Positions 35,400 to 46,213 of a stretch of DNA of 64,000 nucleotides are shown one piece after another. The DNA comes from Cololabis saira (Eukaryota > Chordata > Actinopteri > Beloniformes > Belonidae): contig NC_084607.1 of NCBI RefSeq assembly GCF_033807715.1, positions 16,788,941 to 16,852,940 on the forward strand, written 5' to 3'. How positions within the stretch are numbered: position 1 is the stretch's first letter; every line of letters begins with the position of its first letter. Both the position numbers and the translations under genes were made by a program. The notes below the pieces were generated by a model. It was not told where the DNA came from. It made no database searches and worked only from the letters and a program-made list of their open reading frames with translations.

Positions 35400-36837
35400 C
35401 AGTACTGGAGTTGAGGGGGGATGAGTGGGGATGGCATCCCCCCCTGAAATAAAAACGGTCCAAATCATCCCCCCCTGAAATAAAAACGGTCCAAATCATC
35501 CCCCCTGTAGAACTCTCATCCCCCCTTTCCATCCCTTATGTCAGTGTCTCCCAACCTGGGGTCTGCCCCCCCCCTGGGGGGGGGGCGCCAGGGATCTCTG
35601 GGGGGGGCGCGAAACTTTGTCTGCTTTGAAGATATGCAGTTGTAAAAATGATATTTGCGCATGTTAAATATATAAAAAATCATAATAACACACCTAATGG
35701 AATATTGTAATCCATGTCTGTATAAACCCACTTAGAAATATATTTTGGTCATTTTAAAAAAGTTATTTAGCAGGATAAAAACTTAATTATGTCATTATTC
35801 AACATTTAATCATACTACTACTCTGACAGGTTGTTAAAGGAAAAATGTTAAAAAATTTTGATCTCATATTAAAAGAGACATTTTTTAGAAATGTTTTTAT
35901 GTCCCAGCAATTATTTTTTGTGCGTATTTTATACATTGGTGACACAAAAGGAAGGTGAGAAAAACAAAGTACAGGGTAAACCAAATAGAAATGTATTAAA
36001 AAAACATAATTAATGTTAATTTTTTTCAATTAAAGATTTTTAACGAATCACTTTACTCTTTTGGTGCCAGTACGTACGGGTCGGGGGGCCCGGCTGGTCT
36101 TAGACACAAGGGGGGGGAAACGAGGAAAAAAGGTTGTGAACCACTGCCTTATGTCATTTCATCAATGAATGTGGTTTTACTGCTATTTCAACATTTAGAC
36201 TCATTACCAGAAAAATAACAGCAGAAAAATAACTTATTTGACAATTTTCACCTGTTTCAAGTAAATTTTCACTTGAAATAACTAGAAAAATCTGCCAGTG
36301 GGGCAAGATTTATCTTCTCATTACAAGCAAAAAAATCTTGTTCCACTGACAGATTTTTCTACTTATTTCAAGTGAAAATCTACTTGAAACAGGTGAAAAT
36401 TGTTGTTTTTTCCAGTGATGAGTCTTGTTTTAAGTGTAATGAGATTTTTATTTACTAAAATTAGACATTTTAACTAGAAATAAGACAAATATTCTTGTTA
36501 AGATTTTGAGTTTTTGCAGTGATCCATTTTTGTCATCCTGTGAAGGACAGAGTCATATTATATATTATATAATATATATTATATATATTGATAAGTTCAG
36601 AAAACAGTTTTTTATTGTTGTGTTTTGATGTATTTGATGTAAGCCCAGTGGATATTTAAAGCTTACAGAAGGCTGCATTTAACTGCTGCTATGTCATTCC
36701 TGCAGTATTTCTGCAGGAGTTTTGGTCACTGCTATTATTTGTAATATATTATATTATTTGTAATCAGCACAAATTATCTGTCCCCATATGATCAAATCCA
36801 CCACCCCCCCTGATTTATTTTTACAACTCGAGTACTG
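35400..36837 (+). mobile_element. hAT-like foldback MITE, CAGTACTGGAGTTG termini, copy 2, interrupted
   Basis: The ends are CAGTACTGGAGTTG and CAACTCGAGTACTG. The exact 8-bp duplication TCCACAGG flanks it at 35392-35399 and 36838-36845. Removing the guest element and one of its duplications (613 bp) leaves about 825 bp, close to copies 1 and 3. The internal hairpin arms lie at about 36241-36306 and 36337-36402. A 33-bp segment near the left end (TGAAATAAAAACGGTCC and neighbours) is duplicated in tandem at 35449-35514. The orientation matches copy 3. Confidence 0.95.
35542..36146. mobile_element. hAT-type MITE, CAGTGTCTCCCAACC termini (605 bp), nested
   Basis: The left end is CAGTGTCTCCCAACCTGGGG and the right end is GGTTGTGAACCACTG, whose reverse complement CAGTGGTTCACAACC is a classic hAT terminus. 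The exact 8-bp duplication CCTTATGT flanks it at 35534-35541 and 36147-36154. Both copies lie inside the CAGTACTCGAG element, where the uninterrupted copy at 60329 has a single CCTTATGT, so this insertion is younger than its host. Near the left end a C-run faces a G-run (about 35567-35586), forming a strong hairpin. There is no transposase frame. Confidence 0.95.
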
Positions 36838-36845
36838 TCCACAGG

Positions 36846-37039
36846 TGTCATGAGGGGAAGGGGAGGGCTAGTGGGAGCAGAGCGTTTTGTTTTCATTCAT
36901 CCAGGGAGATTCTGACTAGACCAGCCTGACAAGCCGCTCTGTCAGCGTCAGATTGTAGTATCAACAATTGTATTTGGGTCAGGCCAACTCCAGTAATTTT
37001 CTGTCTGCCTTAAGTCTCTCCGGTTCATTTCAATGGCGA
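36846..37039. other. short unassigned spacer
   Basis: No feature is recognised between the MITE and the LINE remnant. The open frame that enters the LINE starts here at 36968, but its first ~30 residues do not resemble reverse transcriptase. Confidence 0.4.
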
Positions 37040-37630
37040 TTCCAAAGAGACAAATTTATGGTCAAATTGGAGAAATTTTTATCACCTTCTTTTTATGTGG
37101 GTAATGGTGTGCGACAAGGTAACATTTTATCTCCTGGCCTTTTACACGTGTACATGGGTGATTTATCTACGTTGTTGAATCAATGTAGGGCTGGCTGTCG
37201 AGGTGGCAATAGAACCATCAACCGCCTGATGTATGATGACGATCATGTGATCTTTTGTCCATGTAGCGCTGGTCTGCAGCAACTGTTAAGGGTTTGCTCT
37301 CAATATGGATTGGACTTTGATATTACATATAATGCAAAAAAGAGTAACTTCATAATTGTCAGGAGCAAACACTAAATGATCTTTTCCTGGCTTCACTCTG
37401 TCAGGCAGCATCCTCCAAGTCAGTGATGAGGTGAACGGTCTTGAGATTTACATAGATAGAGAGATGGAGATATTTACAGGCAGCGTTGTATGCAATATGT
37501 ACAAGCTAACATGCTGCTTTGGATGTTCTCCATGTGCTCAGTACAGTATATGTCAAAAATGCACTCTTTAAAGCATATTTTACCCCAATGTATGCTGTCC
37601 ACCTATGGCGGCATTACAGAAAAAGGAGTA
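37040..37630 (+). pseudogene. non-LTR retrotransposon reverse-transcriptase fragment
   Basis: The frame reads SPSFYVGNGVRQGNILSP, then VYMGDLSTLLNQCRAGC, then INRLMYDDDHVIFCP, then GLQQLLRVCSQYGLDFDI and NAKKS. These are the core motifs of a LINE reverse transcriptase: the GxRQGxxLSP block, the YxDD catalytic box (here YDDD, where fish copies usually have YADD) and the region after it. The frame stops at 37375. The next part continues in a shifted frame (FTLSGSILQVSDEV) and later degenerates around LFKAYFTPMYAVHLWRHYRK-like sequence (about 37560-37620). Both ends are missing. No flanking duplication was seen. The clade is not assigned. Confidence 0.88.
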
Positions 37631-37639
37631 TTGTCTGAA

Positions 37640-39780
37640 TAAAAAGGGTGGATTGATTGATGGATCTTATGAAGACTTTGTCTCAAATTATAGTTAGTAT
37701 AGCCTTTCTGATGGTCAGAGTTGATGTCCTAAAACAAGCAACTGAAAAAAGCTGAGGACTACTTGATGCTTCTCAATGTAGTTAAGCATCTGCCTTCCAA
37801 GGACGCCTCGGTGGCTTTCTTTTATGAATAAAAATCACTCCCCACAACACAGCTTTTTTTGTGCACCTAAGAAATCAGTAGCCATATAGCTGTGGTGAAA
37901 GGCAAACGTCCAGGCTCTCTTGAGCTTTTTCTTTTATTTACAGCAAACCGAATAGAGTGAGTAAACTTGAGGGCCTCTCATGTTCCCATTTTCTTTAACC
38001 TTCACAAACACTGAAGAGTAGATCGTTCACATCCTGCGCTGCAGACACTAGACTTGTGCAGGACACACAAGCTCGCTGTACCAGAATCAATATCAAAATT
38101 GATTATATTCCAGGCAAAATTCTTTTTAGGACTTAACTAAGCAAGTAAAAGTCTACATGTTAGTCTTATTATGGGATTTTGTATGTCCCCTCTGTAATAT
38201 CTACATTAAATTAGCACTGATTTAACACTGGACAGATCTCTGGGGAGCATTCCGCACAGCATTTGGTCACCGTCTTCAATCCTTTCAATCTTATAGAAGT
38301 ATAAAAATGCATGAAACTAAGTGGATTTAAAGATGAAATTGAAAATACAAGGAGTTGTTGTGTTTATAGCTTGGCAGCAGCTGAGGTGGCGATGTGACAT
38401 GCAGCTCCTGCAGGTAACACAGGAGATGAACTCCCTCAAATGATCGCATGGACAGAAACAGTTCAATATCTGTTCTTAACAAGCAATTTTACTTTTAGTT
38501 GTTTAGCTACGTCTACAGTTTGGTAACTCTTTTGGAGAAAAGACTCATGTTGTTGGTGTAATGTCCCCTCGTACAACCATCTGTATGAAGAAAGACATTT
38601 TTTAAATTTTCTTTCCTGTTGTCCGTGAATATTAGTTAAAACGTTTGGAAGAATTGACCTTAACCAATAATTTAGTCGATTTGTATCCAGATCAGAAATT
38701 GAACCAACTTTTTTAAATTATTTGATGCTTGGAGAAGAACTTGGTATGTCAGTGTAAACAGGAACAAAACAACAACCTGGATAACCAACCTGGAACACTC
38801 TCACACCTCAATTTCCTGCAATGAAAAATCTCTAAACGCTTCACAATTCAATTCTGGAATGTTTAAAGTTTAAACGAAGGTATAAATGCCTGGTTGAACT
38901 GTACCCCTGGGGTGTTTGAACCAAAGCATGTCATAGGCATTTCTTTAAGACATCAGAAACTAAATACTTTATAAAACCTTTGAACAAAAGGAGCAGAATG
39001 TGTTTCCTTTAACCCTTTTTGGAAAAATTGTTCCATTAACGTAAATGACACCAAATGTGTCCACTTTAATCTCATTGGGACACCCGACGAAGGGCACGTC
39101 CTTCTCTACTGTCTCCATATTGGCAGTAAAACAATATCTTCATGTCTGTGGGCAAATATGTCAATGAGTTAAAATAATTACAGTCAGTGTTATCTGAAGT
39201 TACCCCGGCTGAACATCCTCATTATTTTCTGCTTCAATAAAACATTTACTCTGGATTCGGCCTTGAGTTCCAGGGGCCGGTACTGATGGACGCAGGAGAA
39301 ACTGCCTTGAATGACATCGGATAAGCATACACGTGAGAAACAAAGAGAAACAAAGCGTCAGACTTTTGTCAACAAAAGATATTCAAGAATGGCATGAAGT
39401 AGGAGCTGGGTGAATGACTGTTGATTTTGTAGGGAAAAAAAATGTTAATCTAAGATTTTATTATCAATTCTGAAGTCATCTTGGGTGTTAAAGTTGCGGC
39501 TCTTGTACTTTCCTGTCGGAGTTATCCCGTAAAGCCTGGTATGTTCTGTACCAGTGGAATTGGCTGTGAATGTGAGGGGTACCACCTTATTTCATAAGAA
39601 ATCTTTACGACAAAAAGATCTATGGCTAGCCAGGCTAATCTGGGGTGAAAGTCGGCAAGATAAGCCATGTTTCATCAGATGAACAGGTGCAGTTTTAAGT
39701 GAAAAATCTTGTGGCATCCTCTTAAATATATTTGCATTATTTAAACTGAAACAAAAACATGTATTCACAAAAAATAGGCA
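37640..39780. other. unassigned non-coding stretch
   Basis: About 2.1 kb of AT-rich sequence after the LINE remnant. No further reverse-transcriptase motifs, repeat termini or gene can be supported. Confidence 0.5.
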
Positions 39781-39781
39781 C

Positions 39782-39815
39782 ATGAATGAATGAATGAATG
39801 AATGAATGAATGAAT
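39782..39815. repeat. (GAAT)n microsatellite
   Basis: About eight exact tetranucleotide units can be read directly. Confidence 0.95.
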
Positions 39816-39850
39816 TGTTTATTTCGGTTACATTACATTATTTGCAATTC

Positions 39851-39854
<4 letters not shown>

Positions 39855-39913
<59 letters not shown>
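39855..39913. repeat. (TG)n microsatellite, about 59 bp
   Basis: Uninterrupted dinucleotide units can be read directly. The Cys/Val open frame across it is an artefact. Confidence 0.97.
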
Positions 39914-39917
<4 letters not shown>

Positions 39918-41869
39918 GACAAAACACTTTCATACAAGTTTACACTCATCAGTTTCACACAAAAAATAATAATAAACTCTGTAACCGAAAAAGGAATAGG
40001 CTGAAGCCAAAGCTTATATTTGCCTACCCTGTACTTTCCAACAGAAAACCCAGATTATCTGCAATATGAAAAGAAACAAAAAGAGAAATCTCCCTTTAAA
40101 TTGTTCTGCTTAACCAAATTATACTCCAATCATTTAGCATTGTAATCCTTAATTATTTTACTTTTCAATATTTTTTTTAAATTCAACAGAGATTTACACA
40201 GTTTCACTTCATCACTAAGTTGATTCCATAATTTGACTCCCAAAAATGAAACACATCTATATTTAACATTTTGAAACTATGAAACATGAAACTATCTTTG
40301 CTTAATACAACTGCTTGTGAATCAGGGCCTTCTGTGAGACTCTAGCAGCAAGTATCTTCTGCCACATAAGGTTTCTTCTGTGAAAGGACATTTGTCCCAC
40401 ACCTTTTTTTTTCACAGTATCTCACAAATTTGCTTAAATCCTCCTGGCAATAGAAGTGAAACTTGGTCCAAGCGCAGTGAATTTGTTGAAGTTTCTTGAT
40501 ACTGTGTTCAGTCATGGGCTCTACCGGATCTGAGCCTCTACCCACTTCACAGGCAGCATCTCGGCACTCCTCCTTTATGGTAAACTTTCCTGTGGCAGCA
40601 AAACACGCAGCCCTCCACAGGATTCATTTTTAACCCCAATAGTATCCTCTAAAAAGCAGTTTGCCCGCCAGACTTACTCCTAACAGAGTATAGGAAACAC
40701 AGAGGACAGCCTTGTTCCCCCGCTGGCCCAGGACAGAGGCGTACATTTGAGTCTTCAGGGGGATGAGGGCATAGGTACCTGGTCAGTGGAAAGGACATAC
40801 ATTGGAGCTCTGTATTTCTGTATTTACCTTTCTCTGGCATATAGCCCTCTCTCTGCTCCATCTTGTTTTTCTTGCTTCCAGGCAAACCCTTCGGAGACGT
40901 GTATCACTCGTTCTTGTGATCTCCTGAGCCCAGATGCTTTTGCCCAGTTGATCCAAATGCCACAGCACAGAGCCGGGTTAGTTTTAATGGCATGGAGGAA
41001 GAAGAGTGAGTCTTTTCAAAAGAGAGGAGTAATGGCAACTGAAGGCCCTTCTCAGCTCCCTCGGCTTTCAGCAAGCCAAGAGAGATGCTATATAAATCAC
41101 AGAATATCCTCGATTGCCACTTTTTGTGTGATAAAAGCCTTCTCCCAGGTTGGTGTTGATATTAATGATTTCACTCGGGGTTCTGAAGTGCTCGGGTGAT
41201 GAGCAGTCAGCCTAGAAATGAAGGAGTGGCTCTGACCTTGTCCCACTTCACAGATTGCTCTGGTTTCTGACTAATAGAGTATGCCTTATTCTTTCTCCCA
41301 CAACATGCTCTCAAAATAGCTCTGGCATGCCCCATTAAGCAGTATTTTAATTGTTAACACGGCATACTCTGTCCTTGGCACCCATTAACTACGTCATTTA
41401 AATGTCAATCCCAATTAAAGAAGGGCTAGGAAGATAATTGCCTGGTGCTACACGGTGCTACAACTTCAAAGGGTTTTATTAGTATCTAAGGGTGACTGTA
41501 GCCTTGGATGTTGACTCTTTAAAAAAAAAAAAACTCAGTCAAAAGAACCAAGCGTATATCATAAGAAAAAAGTGTTAAAAAATGTAGATGTTAAGACCAG
41601 GTTAATTTGACAATTTGTCTTGGAAAAACAGAGCATTTTCATCCAAACACCAGCTTACAAAAAGGAAGCATGGAGTTTAAAAGGTTTTACAGTGAAGCCT
41701 GTCCAGAGTCTACAACTGATTGGCTGTCATGTTTGAAACTGATCTAATGTCTTCTTGCTAGTTGAAGGTGAGCTGGTGCAGCTGTTATCTGTAAAAAATT
41801 AAAGAGAAACTCCAGAAATGCATTCATGTTTCATTCATGTCAGTGCAGAACAGTGTGTAACGTGATGTA
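39914..41869. other. unassigned stretch, partly conserved-looking
   Basis: The 150-codon open frame at 40747-41199 shows no domain. The interval from about 41080 to 41450 is AT-rich with cores such as GCCCCATTAAGCAGT, TTTTAATTGTTAAC and CATTTAAATGTCAATC, a texture often seen in vertebrate conserved non-coding elements. Conservation itself cannot be tested here. Confidence 0.4.
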
Positions 41870-41874
41870 AGGAC

Positions 41875-42838
41875 TGTGGCAGGGTGGAGGATTGGGCGTG
41901 GTCTGCGAGGGGGAGCAGCGCATAGGTGGCGCGGGTTGGATCAGCTGATTGGGCACAGGTGTGTCCAATCAATCTCTCCACCCTTGTGCTCTTAAGGAGT
42001 GGGCTGATTGTCCTGGGTGGGGCTGTAGAGGGTGATGACACAGAGCTGTTTGAGACCCGGACACGACGGCTGTCGCGTGTCGTACGTGTATGTACGTGTA
42101 TTAGGGCTGGGCGATATATCGAGATTTTAATATATATCGATATATTTTCAAACACGATATGGTACGAGACAATATCGTTTATATCAATTTAAAAAAAATA
42201 TATATATTTTTTTTTACATTTTTTTTTTTAATGATTTTGATATATCTTATTTTGTGACAAATTGACTTGAATGTTTTATTTGAGATTTGCACAAATGTTT
42301 TGTTATTTGCACAACTGTCAACCTCAGTGGAAAAGTCTGCCTGTTACTGTCTACATTGTTTTAATTGCACAGTGTATTTTAATTTAATTGTTATGCAGGA
42401 AAGGGATATTTGTTTTATTTTATTCAAGAAGCATTTTATTCTATATATGCAGGCAGTTTATTTTTATTTCATTTGTTTTATACATTTTGATATTGTGCAG
42501 ACCTCTGTTAATAAAGGTACCTGTGTGACATTTGGCACGAGGCTTTGTATTAAAACTGACTGTTTTTTTAAGGGTTTGCCTCAGAAAAAAATGAAGCTAA
42601 CAGAGATGCTATGCTATAATGCTATGGGGGAAACCCCAATTATGGCACAGAAAAAATATCGAGATATATATCGAGTATCGCCATTTAGCTAGAAAATATC
42701 GAGATATGACTTTTGGTCCATATCGCCCAGCCCTAACGTGTGTGTATGTGTCTGGTGACGAATAAAGCCAACCATTTCTCCGCTAAACCACGTGTCCTCA
42801 TTCCTGTCGGCTGACCCCAGTAGCACGAGTCGGCTACA
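41875..42838 (+). mobile_element. solo LTR, interrupted by a hAT-like element
   Basis: The segment starts TGTGGCAGGG and ends CGGCTACA, giving the TG...CA ends of a retroelement long terminal repeat. The exact 5-bp duplication AGGAC flanks it at 41870-41874 and 42839-42843. A polyadenylation-type AATAAA lies near 42761, shortly before the 3' end. Removing the nested element and one duplication (642 bp) leaves an LTR of about 322 bp. No internal region, primer-binding site or second LTR is seen next to it, so it is a solo LTR left by recombination. The family (Gypsy-like or other) is not determined. Confidence 0.75.
42102..42735 (+). mobile_element. hAT-like element, TAGGGCTGGGCGATAT termini (634 bp), copy 2
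   Basis: The left end is TAGGGCTGGGCGATATATCG and the right end is CATATCGCCCAGCCCTA. The flanking 8-mers are ACGTGTAT (42094-42101) and ACGTGTGT (42736-42743), a duplication with one difference. It lies inside the solo LTR and has the same orientation as copy 1, but lacks that copy's CpG-rich interior. The open frame at 42267-42692 has no recognisable motif. Confidence 0.9.
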
Positions 42839-42854
42839 AGGACGACTGAACATT

Positions 42855-43000
42855 CATCCGTTTTCCGTACTCGCTGTTGTTGTCGATATTCTGGAGAAGG
42901 TTCAGCCAAGCCCAACTGTCATCAGAGTCTAGGTGGGTTACACCCTGGACAGATCGCCAGCCCATCACACAGCCACACGAGACAAGAAACACTCTCAAAT
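42855..43000 (-). repeat. L2-like LINE 3'-end fragment
   Basis: The words CATCCGTTTTCCGTACTC, CAACTGTCATCAGAGTC, GGGTTACACCCTGGACAG and ATCGCCAGCCCATCACAC follow the order of a very common fish LINE tail (TACACCCTGGACAGGTCGCCAGCCCATC in intact copies, from memory). It is diverged and truncated. A related fragment in the other orientation lies at 53694-53810. Confidence 0.65.
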
Positions 43001-43455
43001 CACAAATCACCCTCATTTTCTCTTGGACTGTTGACAAAACCTTGGTAGAACGTGTCAACTCCACAAAGGCCAATCATAGCTTCATTTTTGGAAGCATTTG
43101 AGCACCAGACAAGCACTTGTCTTAGAGTTGACCCCTTTATGGAAAGACAGTACTGATTCCACCTAAGTTGTCAGTTTCATCTATTTTTCTACCATCAACC
43201 ATATTCTGCGTGATGCGTGAAGAGATTATAATGCTGTCGCAGTAGTTTGGTAAGTGTGTGTGGTTTGATGCAGGCTGCTGTACAGTTTCCAAACTCAGGC
43301 TGCTGTACAACGTACTACTGTTTGAATGTGTGTAATTGTCCTATAGAGCTCGGGGCCGTGATGTCAGAATTTCCAGCGTGCACCAGAACGTCACATTAGC
43401 AGTAAGGCCGAAGCGGGTGAGAAAGACGTTTCCGCGCCGGTAAACAGTAGTAACG
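43001..43455. other. unassigned stretch before the THAP relic
   Basis: No feature is supported. The sequence from about 43340 to 43455 is CpG-richer than its surroundings and could be the old 5' flank of the THAP segment. Confidence 0.35.
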
Positions 43456-43650
43456 ATGCCCGATAGGTGTTGTGCAACGGGATGCCAGAATATTAAAAAA
43501 GGGAAACAGATAGAGCTTTTTGTCGGATTCCTAAAGATCCAGAGAGGCGAGATAAATGGATTTATGCCAAAAAGCGTGGCAACAAGACAGCTGACGCAGT
43601 GGGCTCCAAGCACAACACCATCCTTTCTGTCCACTATCCATGCTTTCAAC
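43456..43650 (+). pseudogene. THAP zinc-finger N-terminus, frameshifted relic
   Basis: The ATG at 43456 opens MPDRCCATGCQNIKKGKQIE, the standard start of a THAP domain (Met-Pro, then C-x(2-4)-C with an Asn following). After about 22 codons the frame is lost. The continuation in the next frame reads RIPKDPERRDKWIYAKKRG and then GSKHNTILSVHY, matching the region around the conserved Trp and the final Cys/His pair of the domain. Where functional domains have C-x2-H this copy reads L-S-V-H, so a zinc ligand is also lost. THAP domains bind DNA in cellular regulators and in P-element-like transposases; which of these this came from is not decidable here. Confidence 0.6.
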
Positions 43651-43899
43651 TGAGGGTCATTTAGTCTTTGAAAATGACTCACCTAAAAAAGAAAAAAGGC
43701 ACCTGCATTATAAATATTCATCATAGACGTAAGAAATTAAGGCTTGAGGTGGTGCCTTAAAATGTTCATTCAAACAGTAAACGGTCTAATTTATTAAAGA
43801 AGATTTGATTCTAATTAAAATGCCGATTACATTAGCCTACACTGACTGTGTTGGTGCCTTTATTTTTTTTACTAATTAAATGAATGTAGTGCCACTTAC

Positions 43900-44110
43900 A
43901 CTTCCAGTCATGATATAAAAATAATTTGCTGAAAGATTCCTAAGCTCTGTATTGTTCACAAATCCAGGGCATAACGTCCATTTATACCCTTCCAGGCTTT
44001 TGTAATTTTTTTGAGAGAATCCCCGGAGAAGGACGAAGGTAAGTTGATCACGTAGCTGTAGATGTCGGGATATTGGAGGTCTGGCAGCTCCATTTGCAGT
44101 TGTTATGCTT
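43900..44110 (-). pseudogene. exon-like relic of an uncharacterised fish protein family
   Basis: On the minus strand the ATG at 44093 opens MELPDLQYPDIYSYVINLPS and continues SSFSGDSLK. At a run of seven A (44012-44006) the frame shifts, after which it reads NYKSLEGYKWTLCPGFVNN and NYFYIMTGS, ending exactly at a GTAAGT donor (43899-43894). The order PDIYxY, then KSLEGYK followed by GFV, resembles the N-terminal part of large uncharacterised fish proteins that also carry SWIM and YqaJ-type domains; this is from memory and needs a search. A one-base difference in the homopolymer accounts for the break, so it could be a recent pseudogene or a sequence error. It converges on the THAP relic. Confidence 0.5.
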
Positions 44111-46137
44111 TTAACAAGTACTCCCGGAGCTTTGTAAGGGTCAGTAATATTGAGCCTTTCAATTTCAATATCCTTTGAGTTGTAAATGTGCGTAAAACTA
44201 GAGTGAAAACTTCCATGTTGGGTCTCCTGCTTCTTTATGATCACGGTTTACCTCAATGGTCCCAGCCCCCTCCCCCAACCCTGGGGACCTGCTCAACTGT
44301 GCAGGGACACAAACATAATTTCCCCTGAAGAGCAATAAAGCGAGCTTTAAGTTCTGCACAGAGAGATGCTGGCACACAGTTGCCCCCTGCTGCAAACACA
44401 AGCGCACAAACACTGAATCCAGTCCCAGCAGCAGAGTACCAGATGGATGGCAAACAGGGATGCTCCCAGGTCCAAATCACCTTCTGCAGCTGGATGATAG
44501 CGTCCCGGGGGGAGGGGGGGCAAACAGGGACAGGAACATACTGCCTCTCCTTCTGTGTTCCGTTTTAGCTTTCACATTTGCTCTTTTAGCTGTGTCATTT
44601 CTTTTGTTCCCTAGTGTGTTTCTGCTGCTTTGTTGTTTTATTAAGCATATTTTCAGATCATCTATTTGATAATGGGAAATGCACCATGGGCCATCTGGCT
44701 GATGACTTACAAAGTTAGAGGTGCTCATACTGGCAGGCAAGCATAGTGTTGTCATGGGGATGACATGTGGGTCTCTCCTCCTGTACCAGTCCTTGACAGC
44801 CTACCACCAAAATCCTCAGAAACACACACACACACACACAAATGCTTGCACACACACAAAAGCATTAACATTGCAGTACCAGCAGAGCGGATGGAAAAGT
44901 GAGCTCTTGAGCATCTCAAAGAGGAGCGGGGGTGGTGGAGATGGGTTGTCTTGGTTGATCTAGGCACAGAGAGCAAGCAACAATGAATCAGTGCTACCTC
45001 TGTTTTAATCAACACTCTGAGGGTACAAATGACTCACCCACATCATTTGCATTACTGTTTGCTTGCTCACTGCTAATGTGTTCTCCTGTGCCCGCCAACC
45101 TACTTCAACACACTTTGTAATTTACTCTTTCCTTTTATAGCATCTCTCTTCCTCTATACAGGCATCTCTTCTTTTCTGAACCCTGCCCTCCATCCATCCA
45201 TCGCCCCCATCTCACAGCAGCCATGTCTGTCTGCTGCCATGCTGCCATGCCTCCCATTAGGAAAGCAAATGAGGCGAAGCACCCATTCAAATAGCTCGGA
45301 CTCCTTGCTGCTCCCCTGACTCATCACCCAGAGACAGAAACAAGGATGGAGTGAAGACGAGGGAAGGGATGGGAGGGAAGGAGGGAGGGGAAATGTGGAG
45401 GGGTGCTGCAATTAGACAGAGAAACAGATAACATGTAGCTGATTGTTACACAATGAAAGAACAAGGGCGGAGGGTGTGATCACGCTGAAAGATTTCTCCG
45501 GCAAGGCAGGACAAGAATGAAATAATAAATTCAAGCTCATCTCTTATCAGTTTTCTCACTTTGCACTTCCTTACGGTGCAGCTGACGGGTTATTCCAGCA
45601 CAACCTGGGAAACCATCCGAGTCCTTTTCCTTTGTCCTTTTGGGTTTCACTGAGATTCCCAGGGGGCAGGACGGAGAAGAAACTGCCTCTGGATGCCGTT
45701 GGTTAGGCATACAGCTCATCAGAGAAATTAACATCAAATAGGGAGAAAAACAACCAAACTGAGATCCAAAATGGTTTGCAGTGGAGTCGGAGCAGCGAAG
45801 AATGACTGCAGTAAACCTTGCTGATCCAAGCTGGTGTTGGCAGGTCTGCAGCGATCTTGGCCATGTTCTTGGATGTTCTTTTCAGTTAATGCAGCATTGA
45901 TGATGTTTGGTACTGGTGGAAATGGAAGGGGTGCCAAACACATGTCAGAAGAGAGGATTGTTGCCATGTTAGTTAATTTGCCTGGACATTTCAGCAGTTC
46001 TGAAGGCTGTTATTTCTTTGTTTAAATCTAATTTGTCTTGTGTACTTCTTACTTTCATATTGTTCTTAGGGTTATACTACAAAGTGCTCACCATTGCAAC
46101 TTTGTCAGAAGCTAATTGTGCATCTCTCTGCGTTCAG

Positions 46138-46141
<4 letters not shown>
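44111..46141. other. unassigned non-coding stretch
   Basis: No supported gene. It contains a short (CA)n run (44822-44841) and a G-rich stretch near 44505-44530. Overlapping open frames of 70-92 codons have no domains. Confidence 0.5.
44822..44841. repeat. (CA)n microsatellite, 20 bp
   Basis: About ten dinucleotide units can be read directly. Confidence 0.9.

Positions 46142-46212
<71 letters not shown>
46142..46212. repeat. (TG)n microsatellite, about 71 bp
   Basis: About 35 uninterrupted units make this the longest dinucleotide run in the window. The Cys/Val open frame across it is an artefact. Confidence 0.97.

Positions 46213-46213
<1 letters not shown>

Noticed and set aside
39810..40004. 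Cys/Val-repeat open frame
   Set aside because: Produced by the (TG)n microsatellite; the similar frame at 46018-46299 is rejected for the same reason.
40747..41199. 150-codon open frame on the plus strand
   Set aside because: No domain, unusual mixed composition and no splice or promoter context.
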